Below, in pieces: positions 54,658 through 64,000 of a stretch of DNA of 64,000 nucleotides. Under the pieces are notes generated by a model. It saw nothing but the letters and a program-made list of their open reading frames with translations, had not been told where the DNA came from and did no database searches. Both the position numbers and the translations under genes were made by a program. The DNA comes from Cephalotrichum gorgonifer (taxonomy: Eukaryota; Ascomycota; Sordariomycetes; Microascales; Microascaceae), in the NCBI GenBank assembly GCA_900312665.1, contig ONZQ02000015.1:372001-436000 (forward strand), given 5' to 3'. Position 1 is the stretch's first letter. Every line of letters starts with the position of its first letter.

Positions 54658-55500
54658 ATGAATTCACTTAGACGACTGACAGCGTCTGCTGTGGTGCTCT
54701 CGACCCTTTGTAAGAAGCGCCTGATACGGACGCAGTGCGGAGACTGGCTTGCTGACCCATTGTAGTCTCTACACCATGCTGCGCTCAGTATCCGGACATG
54801 GTCCTGGGATCATACCTCGATCCGGCGACGGGTGCCAACTTTACCACCTGGACGGCGAAGCCAGACAGCAGCGGAAGTGGAGGCGTGACATTCGGCGTCG
54901 TTCTACCGGCTGATGCCGCGGAGACGGACGCGACGGAATATATTGGGTACCTAGTACGTCTGTAAGGACCTTGGGTGGGATATGCCATCTAACCAGACTC
55001 GACAGAGCTGTGCAAGTACGAGCGCAGACCGAACCGGCTGGTGTGGAATAGCACATGGCGGCCACATGATCCAGGGCCTCCTCCTTGTAGCCTGGCCCCA
55101 CAAGGGCCAGGTCCTCACCTCATTCCGCTGGGCGACGGATTATTTCATGCCCGGCGTGTACCAGGGAAACAGCACAATTACTCAGATCAGCTCGTCCGTT
55201 AACGACACGGGGTACGAGCTCATCTACCGATGTGAGAACTGCTTCGCCTGGGAGGACGGGGAGGGTTACCTCGGGTCGATGAAGTCAAGTAGCGGAGAGC
55301 TTGGGTTTGGGTATGCGCAGGCCGCTGATGGCCCTGAGGACGCGGGGTGTCCGGCGGGTATCACGCTGCAGTATCATACGCAAGGGTATAGTACTTGGGT
55401 TGGGGCTGTTGATGGGCTGACGGCGCCCGATTACTCTGCGCTCGCGGATGGCTACAGGCGTAGTCTCTGTCGAGTGCGAGGAGTGAAACCGCAAGTTTGA
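54658..55500 (+). CDS. Secreted CDH-type cytochrome (DOMON) domain protein
   Basis: Three exons: 54658..54709, 54766..54953 and 55006..55500 (244 residues; an AG at 54995-54996 is an equally possible acceptor, adding TRQ). The N-terminus MNSLRRLTASAVVLSTLFSTPCCAQYP is a signal peptide. The mature part follows the cytochrome domain of cellobiose dehydrogenase: YLDPATGANFTTW, GWCGIAHGGHMIQGLLLVAWP, VLTSFRWATDYFMPGVYQGNSTITQISSSVND (about 105-137) and YRCENCFAW. In CDH this domain binds heme b through Met and His and passes electrons to lytic polysaccharide monooxygenases. No flavodehydrogenase domain follows, so it is a stand-alone form. The exact heme ligands here are not certain (candidates M in PDMVLG or AHGGHM, H in YHTQGY). 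Confidence 0.82.
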
Positions 55501-55834
55501 CTGAGGGAGGAGTTAGATCAGGGGCTAGTACCTGGGTCCAGTCACCACTTACAGGCCGATATAAAGGGCACCATATGCTGTCGATAGAGGAGGAGGGTTT
55601 ACACCAGAGTCTACATCGTATTCGGTGGACAGAGAGGAAGAGTGTGCGCTAGCTATGCAAAGTGGCCGCTAAGACATGAAGATAAATCCAACGACCTGTT
55701 ACTTGCGACATTCCTACAGTATAGGACAAGGACCGCCTTCTCTCTCGGGCACTGATGGCCACAGCCTGGAGGAGTATCCAGTGGCCATTCTCGTACTGTG
55801 CCTGGGTCGAGATAATCAATAACAGCAACAAGCG
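55501..55834. other. Intergenic region, nothing recognised
   Basis: About 330 bases between the CDH-type cytochrome gene and the tRNA-Glu gene. No feature recognised. Confidence 0.35.
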
Positions 55835-55906
55835 TCCCATAGAGTGTAGGGCTTATCATACCGCCCTCTCACGGCGGAGACCGGGGTTCGATTCCCTGTG
55901 TGGGAG
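55835..55906 (+). tRNA. tRNA-Glu (CTC)
   Basis: Acceptor TCCCATA pairs with TGTGGGA, discriminator G. D arm GAGTGTAGGGCTTATCATA, anticodon arm CCGCC-CTCTCAC-GGCGG with anticodon CTC, T arm CGGGG-TTCGATT-CCCTG. Seventy-two nt without an intron. A T-rich tail (TTCTTTTCTTTTGACTTTTTT) follows within 10-30 bases. Confidence 0.9.
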
Positions 55907-56948
55907 ACATTCTTTTCTTTTGACTTTTTTGCACTTCGATATTTGGAGAATATTTCTAGTTAATATTTAGGAGCACGATTGGATGTTCCTTCTTGTTTAG
56001 TGTTAGCATGGGTCTAGACTACTCTCCATGGCCTGCTTTTGTAGCAGGTTCAACCCACATGAAGCAGCTGACTTCTAGGCTATCAGTTGGATTACAGCGA
56101 TTTCCGTGTCAGAGCTAACATTAGTAAGAACTATGTAGGCAAAGAACTCTTCCCCAGGCCCTCCAACCGGAAACGAAGGTGGAAGGCAAGCAGGCCATCT
56201 TGCCAGCTATCGCCCCGCCGCCATGGAGGTCTTGAAATTGGCTACATAGATCTCAGATCTCGAGATTATGATGATTACAAAACATATTTTTGGACTATAT
56301 GTAGATAGTATGACGACGGGTAGTAATGCAATGGCCGCGAGCTGATTGATGTTGACGGCGTGAGGCAAGAGGCGTACGCCCCCCCCCCCCCCCCCCGGGC
56401 CCAATGCTGGCGCTGGGTGGGCTAAAGAGGGTGAAAAGAATGAGCATGGCCACTGGACTGGGTTGTTTCTCTACCTCCTAGCGAACTATCACCCTTGATT
56501 GCATGCTCAAATAGGAGGGGAAGTTCGGACAACCCTAATACCATGACTCAATCTCGAAGGGACAACATGTTGGCACAAGTCCGTACAAGACATTACCAGC
56601 TTGCCAACCCACTGTTAGCCAGCCGGCACTGTTTTTCAATGGATGAACACACAACATGTGAAGAATGTTAAGAACCATAGCAAGACCAAGCAAGGGAACA
56701 TGGGCAAGATAACATGACGTCCCCCAACAACGGCATTTGGCGAAATATAAGGAAGCACCGACATGGAACTCCGCTTCCCAGAAAATAATCCAAAAGCCGA
56801 ACAGATAGCTGAGAGAATTACCATTCCCCGAGATTGAACTAGAATGTGCAGACGGTGTCTTCAGGCCTGATAAGTTGACCTAAGCCGCCCCAACCTCAGG
56901 CGGATAGAGAGCCCAGTCCCTGACATCCTGCTTTCTCCGTGCAAATCT
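55907..56948. other. Intergenic region with long poly-C tract
   Basis: About 1 kb between tRNA-Glu and the 3' end of the NYN/CCCH gene. A 17-C run at 56380-56396 is the notable feature. No gene recognised. Confidence 0.4.
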
Positions 56949-58361
56949 CTAGTAGCTACTATACTGGCACTCCTGAGTATAGTGACCAGCATAACGACAC
57001 CGAAGGCACCATGCTTCAGCCTCAGTATGGGCGAACGGACATTGATTCCCATGCCTACACCAATCATTATTGCACTTCTTCGTTTTCCAGTACCGGAAAT
57101 CTTGCCTTGGAAGGTTCTGAAACAAGCTCCGCTCCTCATGAGTGTGACTGTAACCACAATCACCTCTTTTCTTGCAGCGCATTCCGTCGGAACACCTTTG
57201 GGTGTTGCGTAGAGCGCGGCCATGGGACTTTCGCGGGTTGGATCGGCTAACCGTTTCGAAGCCGTCGTTGTCGTTCGGTTTTTCTTCCACCGTTTCACTT
57301 CCCTTGTTTGCACCCTGAGGTTTAACAACACTTCGTAAATCCGTGTTGGGTTCGACAGGCTGGTGTCCTCCTTTGGCTGTGCCTCGGGTTGTTGGGTATT
57401 CGCCATCATCATCCATCAATAGAGCATATTTGTTGCTAGTTTTGACCACGGCTGGTGAATGCTTGTTGAAGCGGTTTGCATATTCCGGCCAAGACACCAC
57501 CGTAGAGACCCCCTCGAACCGCCTCTGCAGCTTGTTGACCATAACCCCAATGTTCTTGACCCTCGGAAACTCCACAAAAATTTCCTCACCCGTTTCGGAC
57601 CACGACGTGTAGAATAGGCGGCACTCTTCAACGAGCTCCTCGGCGACGAAAGACTCGAGATTACCCCAGTCCGGGTTGACGAACTGGCAGAGAACGACCG
57701 TCTGAGCAGGATCGACCCTCTTGGACTTGCCCTTGTGGGTAGACGTGAACTTGGTAAACGAAATCTTGTCGAATATCGTGTTCAGAAAGTGTACCGATAG
57801 CAAGCTGTTGCGATGACTCTGTCTCAGGTACTCCGTGGATATTCCCGATTCCCAGGCCCAGAGCTCCACAGGAATCTTATACTCTAACACTCTCTGGATT
57901 GGCGGGAGCATATCTCGATCTCCAGTGATGGCTATGAACGTCGTGCTGGCCTTCTGCCTTTGGAAGCTCGGCTCATACTCGGCCCTGATGCTGAGCTCGG
58001 TGGCTTTCTGGCTCAGATCCGTCGCCATGGAATTATCTACCTCCTTCTCTTTGCCACAGTGAGCGCGGTCGTAGATCTTGGTCTTGAAATTGAACCCTTT
58101 AAACGCGTCCCACACCCCATCATTAGGTGGTGGGCGAGAGCCGTAGAGGAACGATTCGCCTTGGTTGCGGCTCTTGCGCAACACGTCAACCAATTTGCCT
58201 ATGTTAATTCTCAGGCGCGGGTCCTGATCGCCGTCTTCCAGTTTGGGCATCCGGCTGTTGCCCGAGGCCGCGAACTTTTGAGCCTCCACCCAAATGTTGG
58301 AGTCATCCACGAAGAACATGCAAGTTTCGGGAGTCTCATTGGCCATGATGGACGTCGACAT
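56949..58361 (-). CDS. NYN-domain nuclease-like protein with CCCH zinc fingers
   Basis: An intronless frame; ATG at 58361 (MSTSIMANETPETC) gives 470 residues. Residues about 10-180 are an NYN (PIN-like) domain: MFFVDDSNIW (first acidic pair), KIYDRAHCGKEKEVDNSMATDLSQKA (described by position, about 94-120, second acidic site DxxMxxD) and FIAITGDRDMLPPIQ (third). Residues about 200-330 form a conserved-looking middle region (VVLCQFVNPDWGNLESFVAEEL). At the C-terminus two CCCH fingers (RCSDGMRCKKRGDCGYSH; KKCNNDWCRHGNQCPFAH) and a zinc-knuckle-like CLRCRYAGHYTQEC. Family knowledge: NYN domains are metal-dependent RNases, so an RNA-binding ribonuclease involved in mRNA control is likely. The frame is open for another 146 codons upstream, but that part is not conserved-looking. 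Confidence 0.84.
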   Translation of the reverse strand: MSTSIMANETPETCMFFVDDSNIWVEAQKFAASGNSRMPKLEDGDQDPRLRINIGKLVDVLRKSRNQGESFLYGSRPPPNDGVWDAFKGFNFKTKIYDRAHCGKEKEVDNSMATDLSQKATELSIRAEYEPSFQRQKASTTFIAITGDRDMLPPIQRVLEYKIPVELWAWESGISTEYLRQSHRNSLLSVHFLNTIFDKISFTKFTSTHKGKSKRVDPAQTVVLCQFVNPDWGNLESFVAEELVEECRLFYTSWSETGEEIFVEFPRVKNIGVMVNKLQRRFEGVSTVVSWPEYANRFNKHSPAVVKTSNKYALLMDDDGEYPTTRGTAKGGHQPVEPNTDLRSVVKPQGANKGSETVEEKPNDNDGFETVSRSNPRKSHGRALRNTQRCSDGMRCKKRGDCGYSHTHEERSLFQNLPRQDFRYWKTKKCNNDWCRHGNQCPFAHTEAEAWCLRCRYAGHYTQECQYSSY

Positions 58362-61268
58362 GGTAGTAGCGTAGATTGGGGTATTGGGGTAGGAGGGCGT
58401 GGGTTTGAGCAGGCCAGTAGGCCGAGAACGAGTGAGAGTTGGAGCGGATGATATGTGTTGCTCGTTGGAATATAACCATGAGAGGATGCGAGAAGCTACT
58501 ATTCGAATATTGCGGCATTTAATACCCAAAGTGCAATATTGGGCGCCAGCATCATTGTTGGTGGCGTACAAGAGTGCAGAAAACAAATGTGCAGATGCAT
58601 GATATCTGATATCTCTTGTGTCTCCGCAAATGGGGAGGGACCAAGAGGGGGTCTGGTCGATGTGAGAGGTCAATGTCGTCCCAGACCTCGGCGTACGAGT
58701 AGAATACGCGTCTGCACGTATTGGGACTTGCGGCTTCGATATTTCGTAGCGGATGTTTGGTTGGGCGAGCAGATGGGAACACGCAAGCCGCGGCATCATT
58801 TCAGGCAGACGTGACTCGACAGCAACCCAACAAATCTTCTGTCACTAACCCCATCTCCAAGATTTTGGCTGTAAGAGACATCTTAAGGTTGTTCCGTGCG
58901 TTTTATCTATGACATGTATAATGGAATAAAAGACTTTTCGGCCTGTACGCCTATGAACGACAGGGCTGTAGCGTGGTAGCTCAGCAATCCCCCATGGAAG
59001 GTCGGATAGCGGCCTTATTTACTAAATTCCGGGTTTGTACGTCCTATGGTGTGGTACACTCTTGATATACGGAGCGAAGCGCGGTCACGGTGACCTACTA
59101 ACCCATAACCGCCCCTTCGGCATGTGTAGATAAAACGTTTATCATGGGTTAAATTCTTTCATATCCTCTGCGCACCGAAACCTTTTAAGTCCCTCTTTAC
59201 CGGACAGGCAATAAGCGGAAAAAGCCTTCTGCTTTATTATGTTTAATAAAACCCACCCCCTTTCTTGTGAGTGTTGGAGGGTCACATGACTTCAAGCTCT
59301 GAATCCACACTTAGTCTCAACCATCGTGAAATGATCCTTCTTCTAGGTGCCCTTGTGAAGAGAGTGAGTAAAGATCGGGAATTATTAATGTAATTGGCTC
59401 TAAAACTTCCAGATAAGAGCAGCCGTTTTGTTGGTAATCCACTCCAGACGACAGACCGAACGTTTTTGCTCACGAACCCTCCCGTTGCCGACCAAGGAAT
59501 GCTAACGGGAGAGAAACGTGGCGGCCTGTTTGATAAAACGACGCCATGCAGCCATAGACTGGCTGTTCATGTGAGAGCTAAAGGGCGGAAGCAGCATTCC
59601 CTTGATTCGTTGCGCCCTCAACCGTCGACGCTTTCGGCAGGTAGAGGTACGGGACGGGACGCTCTCCTCCGCATAGCGCCCTGGTGTGACGACAGGTTGA
59701 GCTGTCAGTCGGAAGTCAAAGAGGAGCAATGACGCACTCATGACCCATGACGCCCTGAACGGCTGCTGTATCGGCCTATTAGCGGGAGGCAATGGCGCCC
59801 TGGCGGCCGCGTGGTCAGGAAGGAATGGAATGATCTAGTGACTATTTGATGCTTCTTTCTCTCCGGGAATTCCACGGCTTAAACCTCGTTTACCTCCATG
59901 CTAAGAATACAGTCGCCCGGAGCCACGATAGGAAAGCAGCATAATAGGTATGGAGCAATGGCGTGAAGTCATGGAGTATTTCCTCGTGATGGCGTGGACC
60001 AGCTGTCACGACTGATGAAGAGCCAGTCATTCACTAGGAATAAACTGAGAGACGGGATCTATCCTTTAATTCATTGCGCCGTATCCACTAGCACATGGGG
60101 ACATAATGGATTACATTCCTGGCCTTTCCGGATCTGAGGTAAACCTGCGAGCATGGCAACTTGAGGCTGAAATTTCCGCAATGCTAGTAGGCCCGGGGTA
60201 TAAGAGAGCAGCCTCGCGAACCTTGAAAATTAAGGACACATCGCGATATCGGCTTCAAGATCTCAACTCAGATAGCCTAAGCAAGCCCATAAAGCCACAG
60301 TTATTCAATCACAAAACTATAATACTACTTAGCATCAGGGAATACAGAACACTCACACCCTCCTTTATCCGCTGGCATCCATACACGCAACCATGGCACT
60401 GTAGACGTTCATTTCAGGAGCTATAGGAGTCAGTTTATGTTTATGTGGTATGAGGCCTGAATACGATGATCCAGGGCCACCGGAAGCGTTTTATACTGCA
60501 GAGAAGAATGGCATGAATAGAACGCCATTTTCCACCGCCTTTACATTATGAATCCCATTCACCAATATATGTTCTGCTTAAAACATGACCGAAAGTGGTC
60601 TCCTCGTCGGTTTCGATGCGCCCGGGATGCAAAACAGCTAACCATGCGGGCTGCATTCATTCCCTCCCAGCTACCAACAAAACCGCCATTCATCAGGAAG
60701 ACGGGTGCTGTCTACAGCATTTTACAGAGCTGATCACGAATAGAGGCAAGCCGTTTCGGGATTGGGTGTCCATGACGTGGAGTCTGGCCTAAGTTTTCCA
60801 AATGCGTCCGCATCCGCTGGACGGATGAAAGGAGAAACGACCAAACTAGATGTCGGGACAGTGGAATGCTGTGTTCTTTGTCCCGGTCGCCTTGCTCTAG
60901 AGGGAACTCATCTCGGTAGCCAGGGTGTCATGTGAAAGCCCTTTGTTTGATAGAAGTCTTGGAGATTCCGTCTTCTTACAGACTTAAGGGGTAACCAGGT
61001 AACGTCTCCGGGTCAAATATACGAGTTGGAATGATACAAAGGATGCATGCTACGTCCTCTTCCCCATAACACTTGGGGCGGGCTACAGATGTGGTATAAA
61101 TTCACATACTGAAAAAGGAAAAAGTGGAGGATGTAGCCAGATATCAGAGCACACACACATCTCGACATTGCATCCAGAAGTGTCGCTCCAGATTATATCA
61201 TACACAACGATATAAAATAGCAGAAGATCCACGCCTACCTAGGAAGCCGTTTACCACAGACCGAAGTT
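58362..61268. other. Large gene-poor region, nothing recognised
   Basis: 2.9 kb. The left end should hold the NYN/CCCH gene's promoter. The open frame at 60106-60426 (106 codons) and others here lack family motifs and codon character. Confidence 0.35.
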
Positions 61269-61918
61269 ATGGTCCCCATTGACGATTATGAAGACATTGA
61301 TCTGGAGGAGATCATGCCCCAGATAAAAACGGTTTGCCAGGACCTTGTATTCCAAGCCAAGGAAGAGGAAATCCTTACGTGGTACCTGTCCAACCCCAAA
61401 GTGCCGGTATACATCGGATTCGCGGTCAAGGTTCTACTATACGAGGTCATCTAGCGAAGCCACCCGGGTGAACTTACCGAAGATGATTGGACGATGGTCC
61501 GCGACTACTTTTTCGACAGGGACAGGGACGCACCGTGGAGTAATGAACCACAAATGAGAGGGGGCTACCATCTTGATCATTGCATCGACACGATATGTTG
61601 CACACGCGCCGAGACCCGCGGCATGTGCGGGAGAGAGGATGACATGGCGGACGACGAGTGGTACCAGTATAGGAAGAAGCTTTGGAGAATCAGCGTGGGA
61701 ATTCTTGTGCTCTATCTTAACAACTCTTTTGGCAGTATGGAGCGCTACCTTGAAGTAAGTATAGGAAACCCCGGGGAGAACAAGAGGAGAAAAGGGTACG
61801 ATCTGAGGTACAGCGCGCGCTTACCAACGCTATAAATTCGTCTCAGCTCCCGGACAAGGAATACGCGTCAACGGCAGCGTATGTTGCTGCTGCTGCTGGG
61901 GTCACAGGGCACAAGTAG
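61269..61918 (+). CDS. Hypothetical protein, in-frame TAG or short intron
   Basis: One frame runs from the ATG at 61269 (MVPIDDYEDIDLEEIMPQIKTV) with a single TAG at 61452-61454, then continues RSHPGELTEDDWTMVRDYFFDRDRDAPW... to an intron (GTAAGT donor at 61755, acceptor CAG at 61846) and a short last exon (61847..61918, LPDKEYASTAAYVAAAAGVTGHK). Two readings are possible: an intron GTATAC...ATCTAG at about 61406-61454 that removes the stop in frame, or a premature stop. The protein would be about 160-190 residues, acidic, with a Cys-rich middle (CIDTICCTRAETRGMC). I recognise no family. Frame continuity across the stop supports past or present coding. Confidence 0.45.
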
Positions 61919-62654
61919 GGTCAGTGAAGACGACCAAGTTGAATGCAAGTTGTCGACAGAATTTAGCTTCTTTTACCGGCCTATACATCGCCGGGGTATC
62001 ACACGAATGGCTATTCTTGACCAGAACGGGCGCATATGGGACAGTTGGAGACATCATAACGACCCCAGCTACATAATGCAGGGAGTCAATCAGAGGATCG
62101 GTGGATCACTACAATCCAAGTATGACATGTCTGAGGGATCATGCTACGCCATGATCCTAGGGAATCTCATCACTATATAAACCACGGTCATTACCAAATG
62201 CTAGCCATCTTTTTCTTTCCTTAGACGATAGTCAATCCAAGTTATTATCTGGAGTATCTTTGGCCAGAAGTCTCTTCTATGAAGCTACATATTTGTAATT
62301 TCCTTTTGTGTCCCCCTAAACTTCCTAGAGAGGCAAACTCCTTACGGAGTTTTGACCAATGCATAATATTGCTACTAGCAACAGACACCGCACGAATGCC
62401 ATGGCTGGCCGTCCGGAAGTAGTTCTAGCCGCATCCCTACATACGTAAATGTGTGCGAGAGGTTCTTATGTCAGCCGCTACCTAAAACTTGCTGCTCAAT
62501 AGACATCACTCAGGCTACAACGACAAACATAATTGTCCAAGGAAGGCTCCTGTCGCCCCAAAGGCGAATTTGGATGGATCAGGCAACGCCTCAGTACTTA
62601 CTGTATCATTCGGTTGATTTTGTTTAAACAGCCGAAGTCATCGTTAAGGCCGAG
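61919..62654. other. Intergenic region, nothing firmly recognised
   Basis: About 740 bases. An open frame to 62180 (MAILDQNGRIWDSWRHHNDPSY...) overlaps the previous gene's last exon in another frame and may be an alternative C-terminal part of it; otherwise no feature. Confidence 0.3.
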
Positions 62655-63467
62655 ATGACGCCCTCCGCCCATCAAGTCCTGCTCCACATCTTCGACTGTC
62701 TCGAGATGATTCTCCTCGATCTTCCCGCCGCCACTCTCCTCGCATGCGCACAGCGAGTCTGCAAAGCATGGCACAACACCATCGCCACGTCGCCACGCCT
62801 CCAACGAAAAATATTTCTGTCGCCTTCTAGTGGTCGCGAGGGCCGCAGCCGGACGCCGAACCCGCTCCTCGCCACTTCCTTTCCTCGGTTCTTTACCACT
62901 AGCCTGTACGATCATGCCGGCCCCGATGAGGTTCTCGAATCTCTTGGGGTACCAGGGGAGGTTCAGGGTATATTACAGCGGCCAAAACAAGAGCAACCCC
63001 CGTTGCTGAGAACCGGCGCGAGCTGGCGCCGGATGTTCCCTGAATACCCCATCACCTTCAAGCTGGGCCTTATCGAGGCGCGGGTGATGGTTGATTTGGT
63101 GTCGTACCATAGCGGCATCCTCGATGTGCCTTATGGCGTCACGATGGGGAAGTTGTTCGATACGGTGTACACCATGTTCTTGGGACGAGATACTTTTGCC
63201 GACCGCTTTTGTATTTACTGGCGGGACAAAACGCGAGACCCGAGGGTAACCCCTAGCTCTTATATTTACGGCAAGGAGGAGATAGCCCTGTCTACATTCC
63301 CCAGCGATGTCACAATCGTCATTTTTACGCATATCTACGATGGGGACCTCGCCCTACTGCCGGAATCAAAAGCCGACCTGAATCCACAATACATGCCTGC
63401 GGACTTCGATCTCAGTTTGGTCGATTTGCAGTTGGCATTTAGCCGGTTCGAGTATCCGTTCGAGTAG
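62655..63467 (+). CDS. F-box protein
   Basis: An intronless frame of 270 residues. Residues about 10-55 give an F-box: IFDCLEMILLDLPAATLLACAQRVCKAWHNTIATSPRLQRKIFL, described by its landmarks (LDLPAATLL, RVCKAWHNTI, SPRLQR). The C-terminal 200 residues carry no LRR or WD repeats but have compact blocks (ASWRRMFPEYP, FADRFCIYWRD, DVTIVIFTHIYDGDL) found in many fungal F-box proteins. The F-box binds Skp1 in SCF ubiquitin ligases; the substrate is unknown. Such genes belong to large, fast-changing families in filamentous fungi. Confidence 0.8.
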   Translation: MTPSAHQVLLHIFDCLEMILLDLPAATLLACAQRVCKAWHNTIATSPRLQRKIFLSPSSGREGRSRTPNPLLATSFPRFFTTSLYDHAGPDEVLESLGVPGEVQGILQRPKQEQPPLLRTGASWRRMFPEYPITFKLGLIEARVMVDLVSYHSGILDVPYGVTMGKLFDTVYTMFLGRDTFADRFCIYWRDKTRDPRVTPSSYIYGKEEIALSTFPSDVTIVIFTHIYDGDLALLPESKADLNPQYMPADFDLSLVDLQLAFSRFEYPFE

Positions 63468-64000
63468 AGCGGGCTGAGTCTGGGATGGGCCAAATCTTTA
63501 TGTGTAAAGGGATATGGCTCACATATAGACTTTCCATCTTCCATCTCTGCACGACCAAGACTGGCTTTCCTACGCCATGACTTGCCCCCTTGCCACATCC
63601 AATCAAATGATCTATCCAAACTTGCGTACACCAATGTGATCCGGGATTGCCTGAGATCTTCTTGAAGTGGCCTCCTCGACTTAATCTCAAACTACTTATT
63701 CTGGGGTATCTGAGTGTACATCGTGCAAGTGGTGCCGGACACACCAACACCCCACGGCCCCACAACCTCTGGTAGTGGGTGCTCCTCTTTCAATCGACCT
63801 TTTTGCTCCCATTACTTACACTCGTATAAACTGAGGCGTCAATGTTTCTGCTCACCGCACCTCTTCCATAACGACGTAGCCACCACCATTGCAAGCAAGG
63901 CGCACCTCCCTGAGGTAAGCTCCGGCGTTAGGAAACATACTTCACGGAATTCTAACAATAACGTGGGTAGACGTACCTTGTTTCGCTTGTATGAATGTAC
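63468..64000. other. Right end of window, no gene recognised
   Basis: The last 530 bases contain no convincing coding exon. A GAG-GTAAGC splice-donor-like sequence near 63911-63919 after GCACCTCCCT could mark an exon of a gene extending beyond the window, but this cannot be tested here. Confidence 0.3.

Noticed and set aside
60106..60426. Plus-strand open frame of 106 codons
   Set aside because: No recognisable domain and no splice context; kept only as part of a gene-poor region.

Overview
The window is genomic DNA of a filamentous ascomycete (Pezizomycotina, most likely a Sordariomycete). The evidence is genes split by short introns (about 48-90 nt, GTRNGY donors, CTAAC-like branch points, YAG acceptors), and families typical of these fungi: LaeA-type methyltransferases, Zn2Cys6 regulators, a Dal5-type permease, NmrA-like protein, sphingolipid C9-methyltransferase, and a secreted CDH-type cytochrome domain. 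Two of the three tRNA genes carry introns. There is no bacterial operon structure, CRISPR array or intact transposon. Gene assignments rest on protein motifs and on exon joins read by eye; no database search was run.

Layout. 0-10 kb: epoxide hydrolase (-), tRNA-Pro (-), DUF1479 protein (-) divergent from a C6-type regulator (+) whose zinc cluster looks incomplete, an unknown protein (-) and a TDT-family anion/sulfite transporter (+). 10-17 kb: a large intronless vWA plus RING-IBR-RING protein (-) and a 12-exon LaeA-like methyltransferase (-). 18-23 kb: a Dal5-type MFS permease (-) divergent from one 2-oxoglutarate/Fe(II) oxygenase (+), which converges on a second one (-); this looks like a small catabolic or detoxification cluster. 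23-28 kb: gene-poor, partly AT-rich, with a hypothetical ORF and the decayed DNA-binding half of a C6 regulator.

28-37 kb: secreted pectate lyase (+), NmrA-like protein (+), the decayed regulatory half of a C6 regulator (+), a short-chain dehydrogenase (+) behind a promoter with 39-bp palindromic repeats, and an intact Zn2Cys6 regulator (-). 38-46 kb: an HTD2/MaoC-like dehydratase with an apparent frameshift (-), a conserved membrane-anchored unknown (-), a DUF1993 protein (-), tRNA-Leu (+) and a LaeA-like methyltransferase pseudogene (+).

46-64 kb: GNAT acetyltransferase (-) divergent from an arylamine N-acetyltransferase (+), a secreted DJ-1/PfpI protein (+), sphingolipid C9-methyltransferase (-) divergent from a secreted CDH-type cytochrome protein (+), tRNA-Glu (+), an NYN-domain/CCCH zinc-finger protein (-), a gene-poor stretch, a hypothetical gene with an in-frame TAG, and an F-box protein (+).

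The strongest leads are the vWA-RBR protein, the oxygenase/permease cluster, regulator-linked promoter repeats (CGG-N5-CCG pairs, 39-bp palindromic repeats, CCGGAGGGTT motifs), and three regulator or methyltransferase genes in visible stages of decay.
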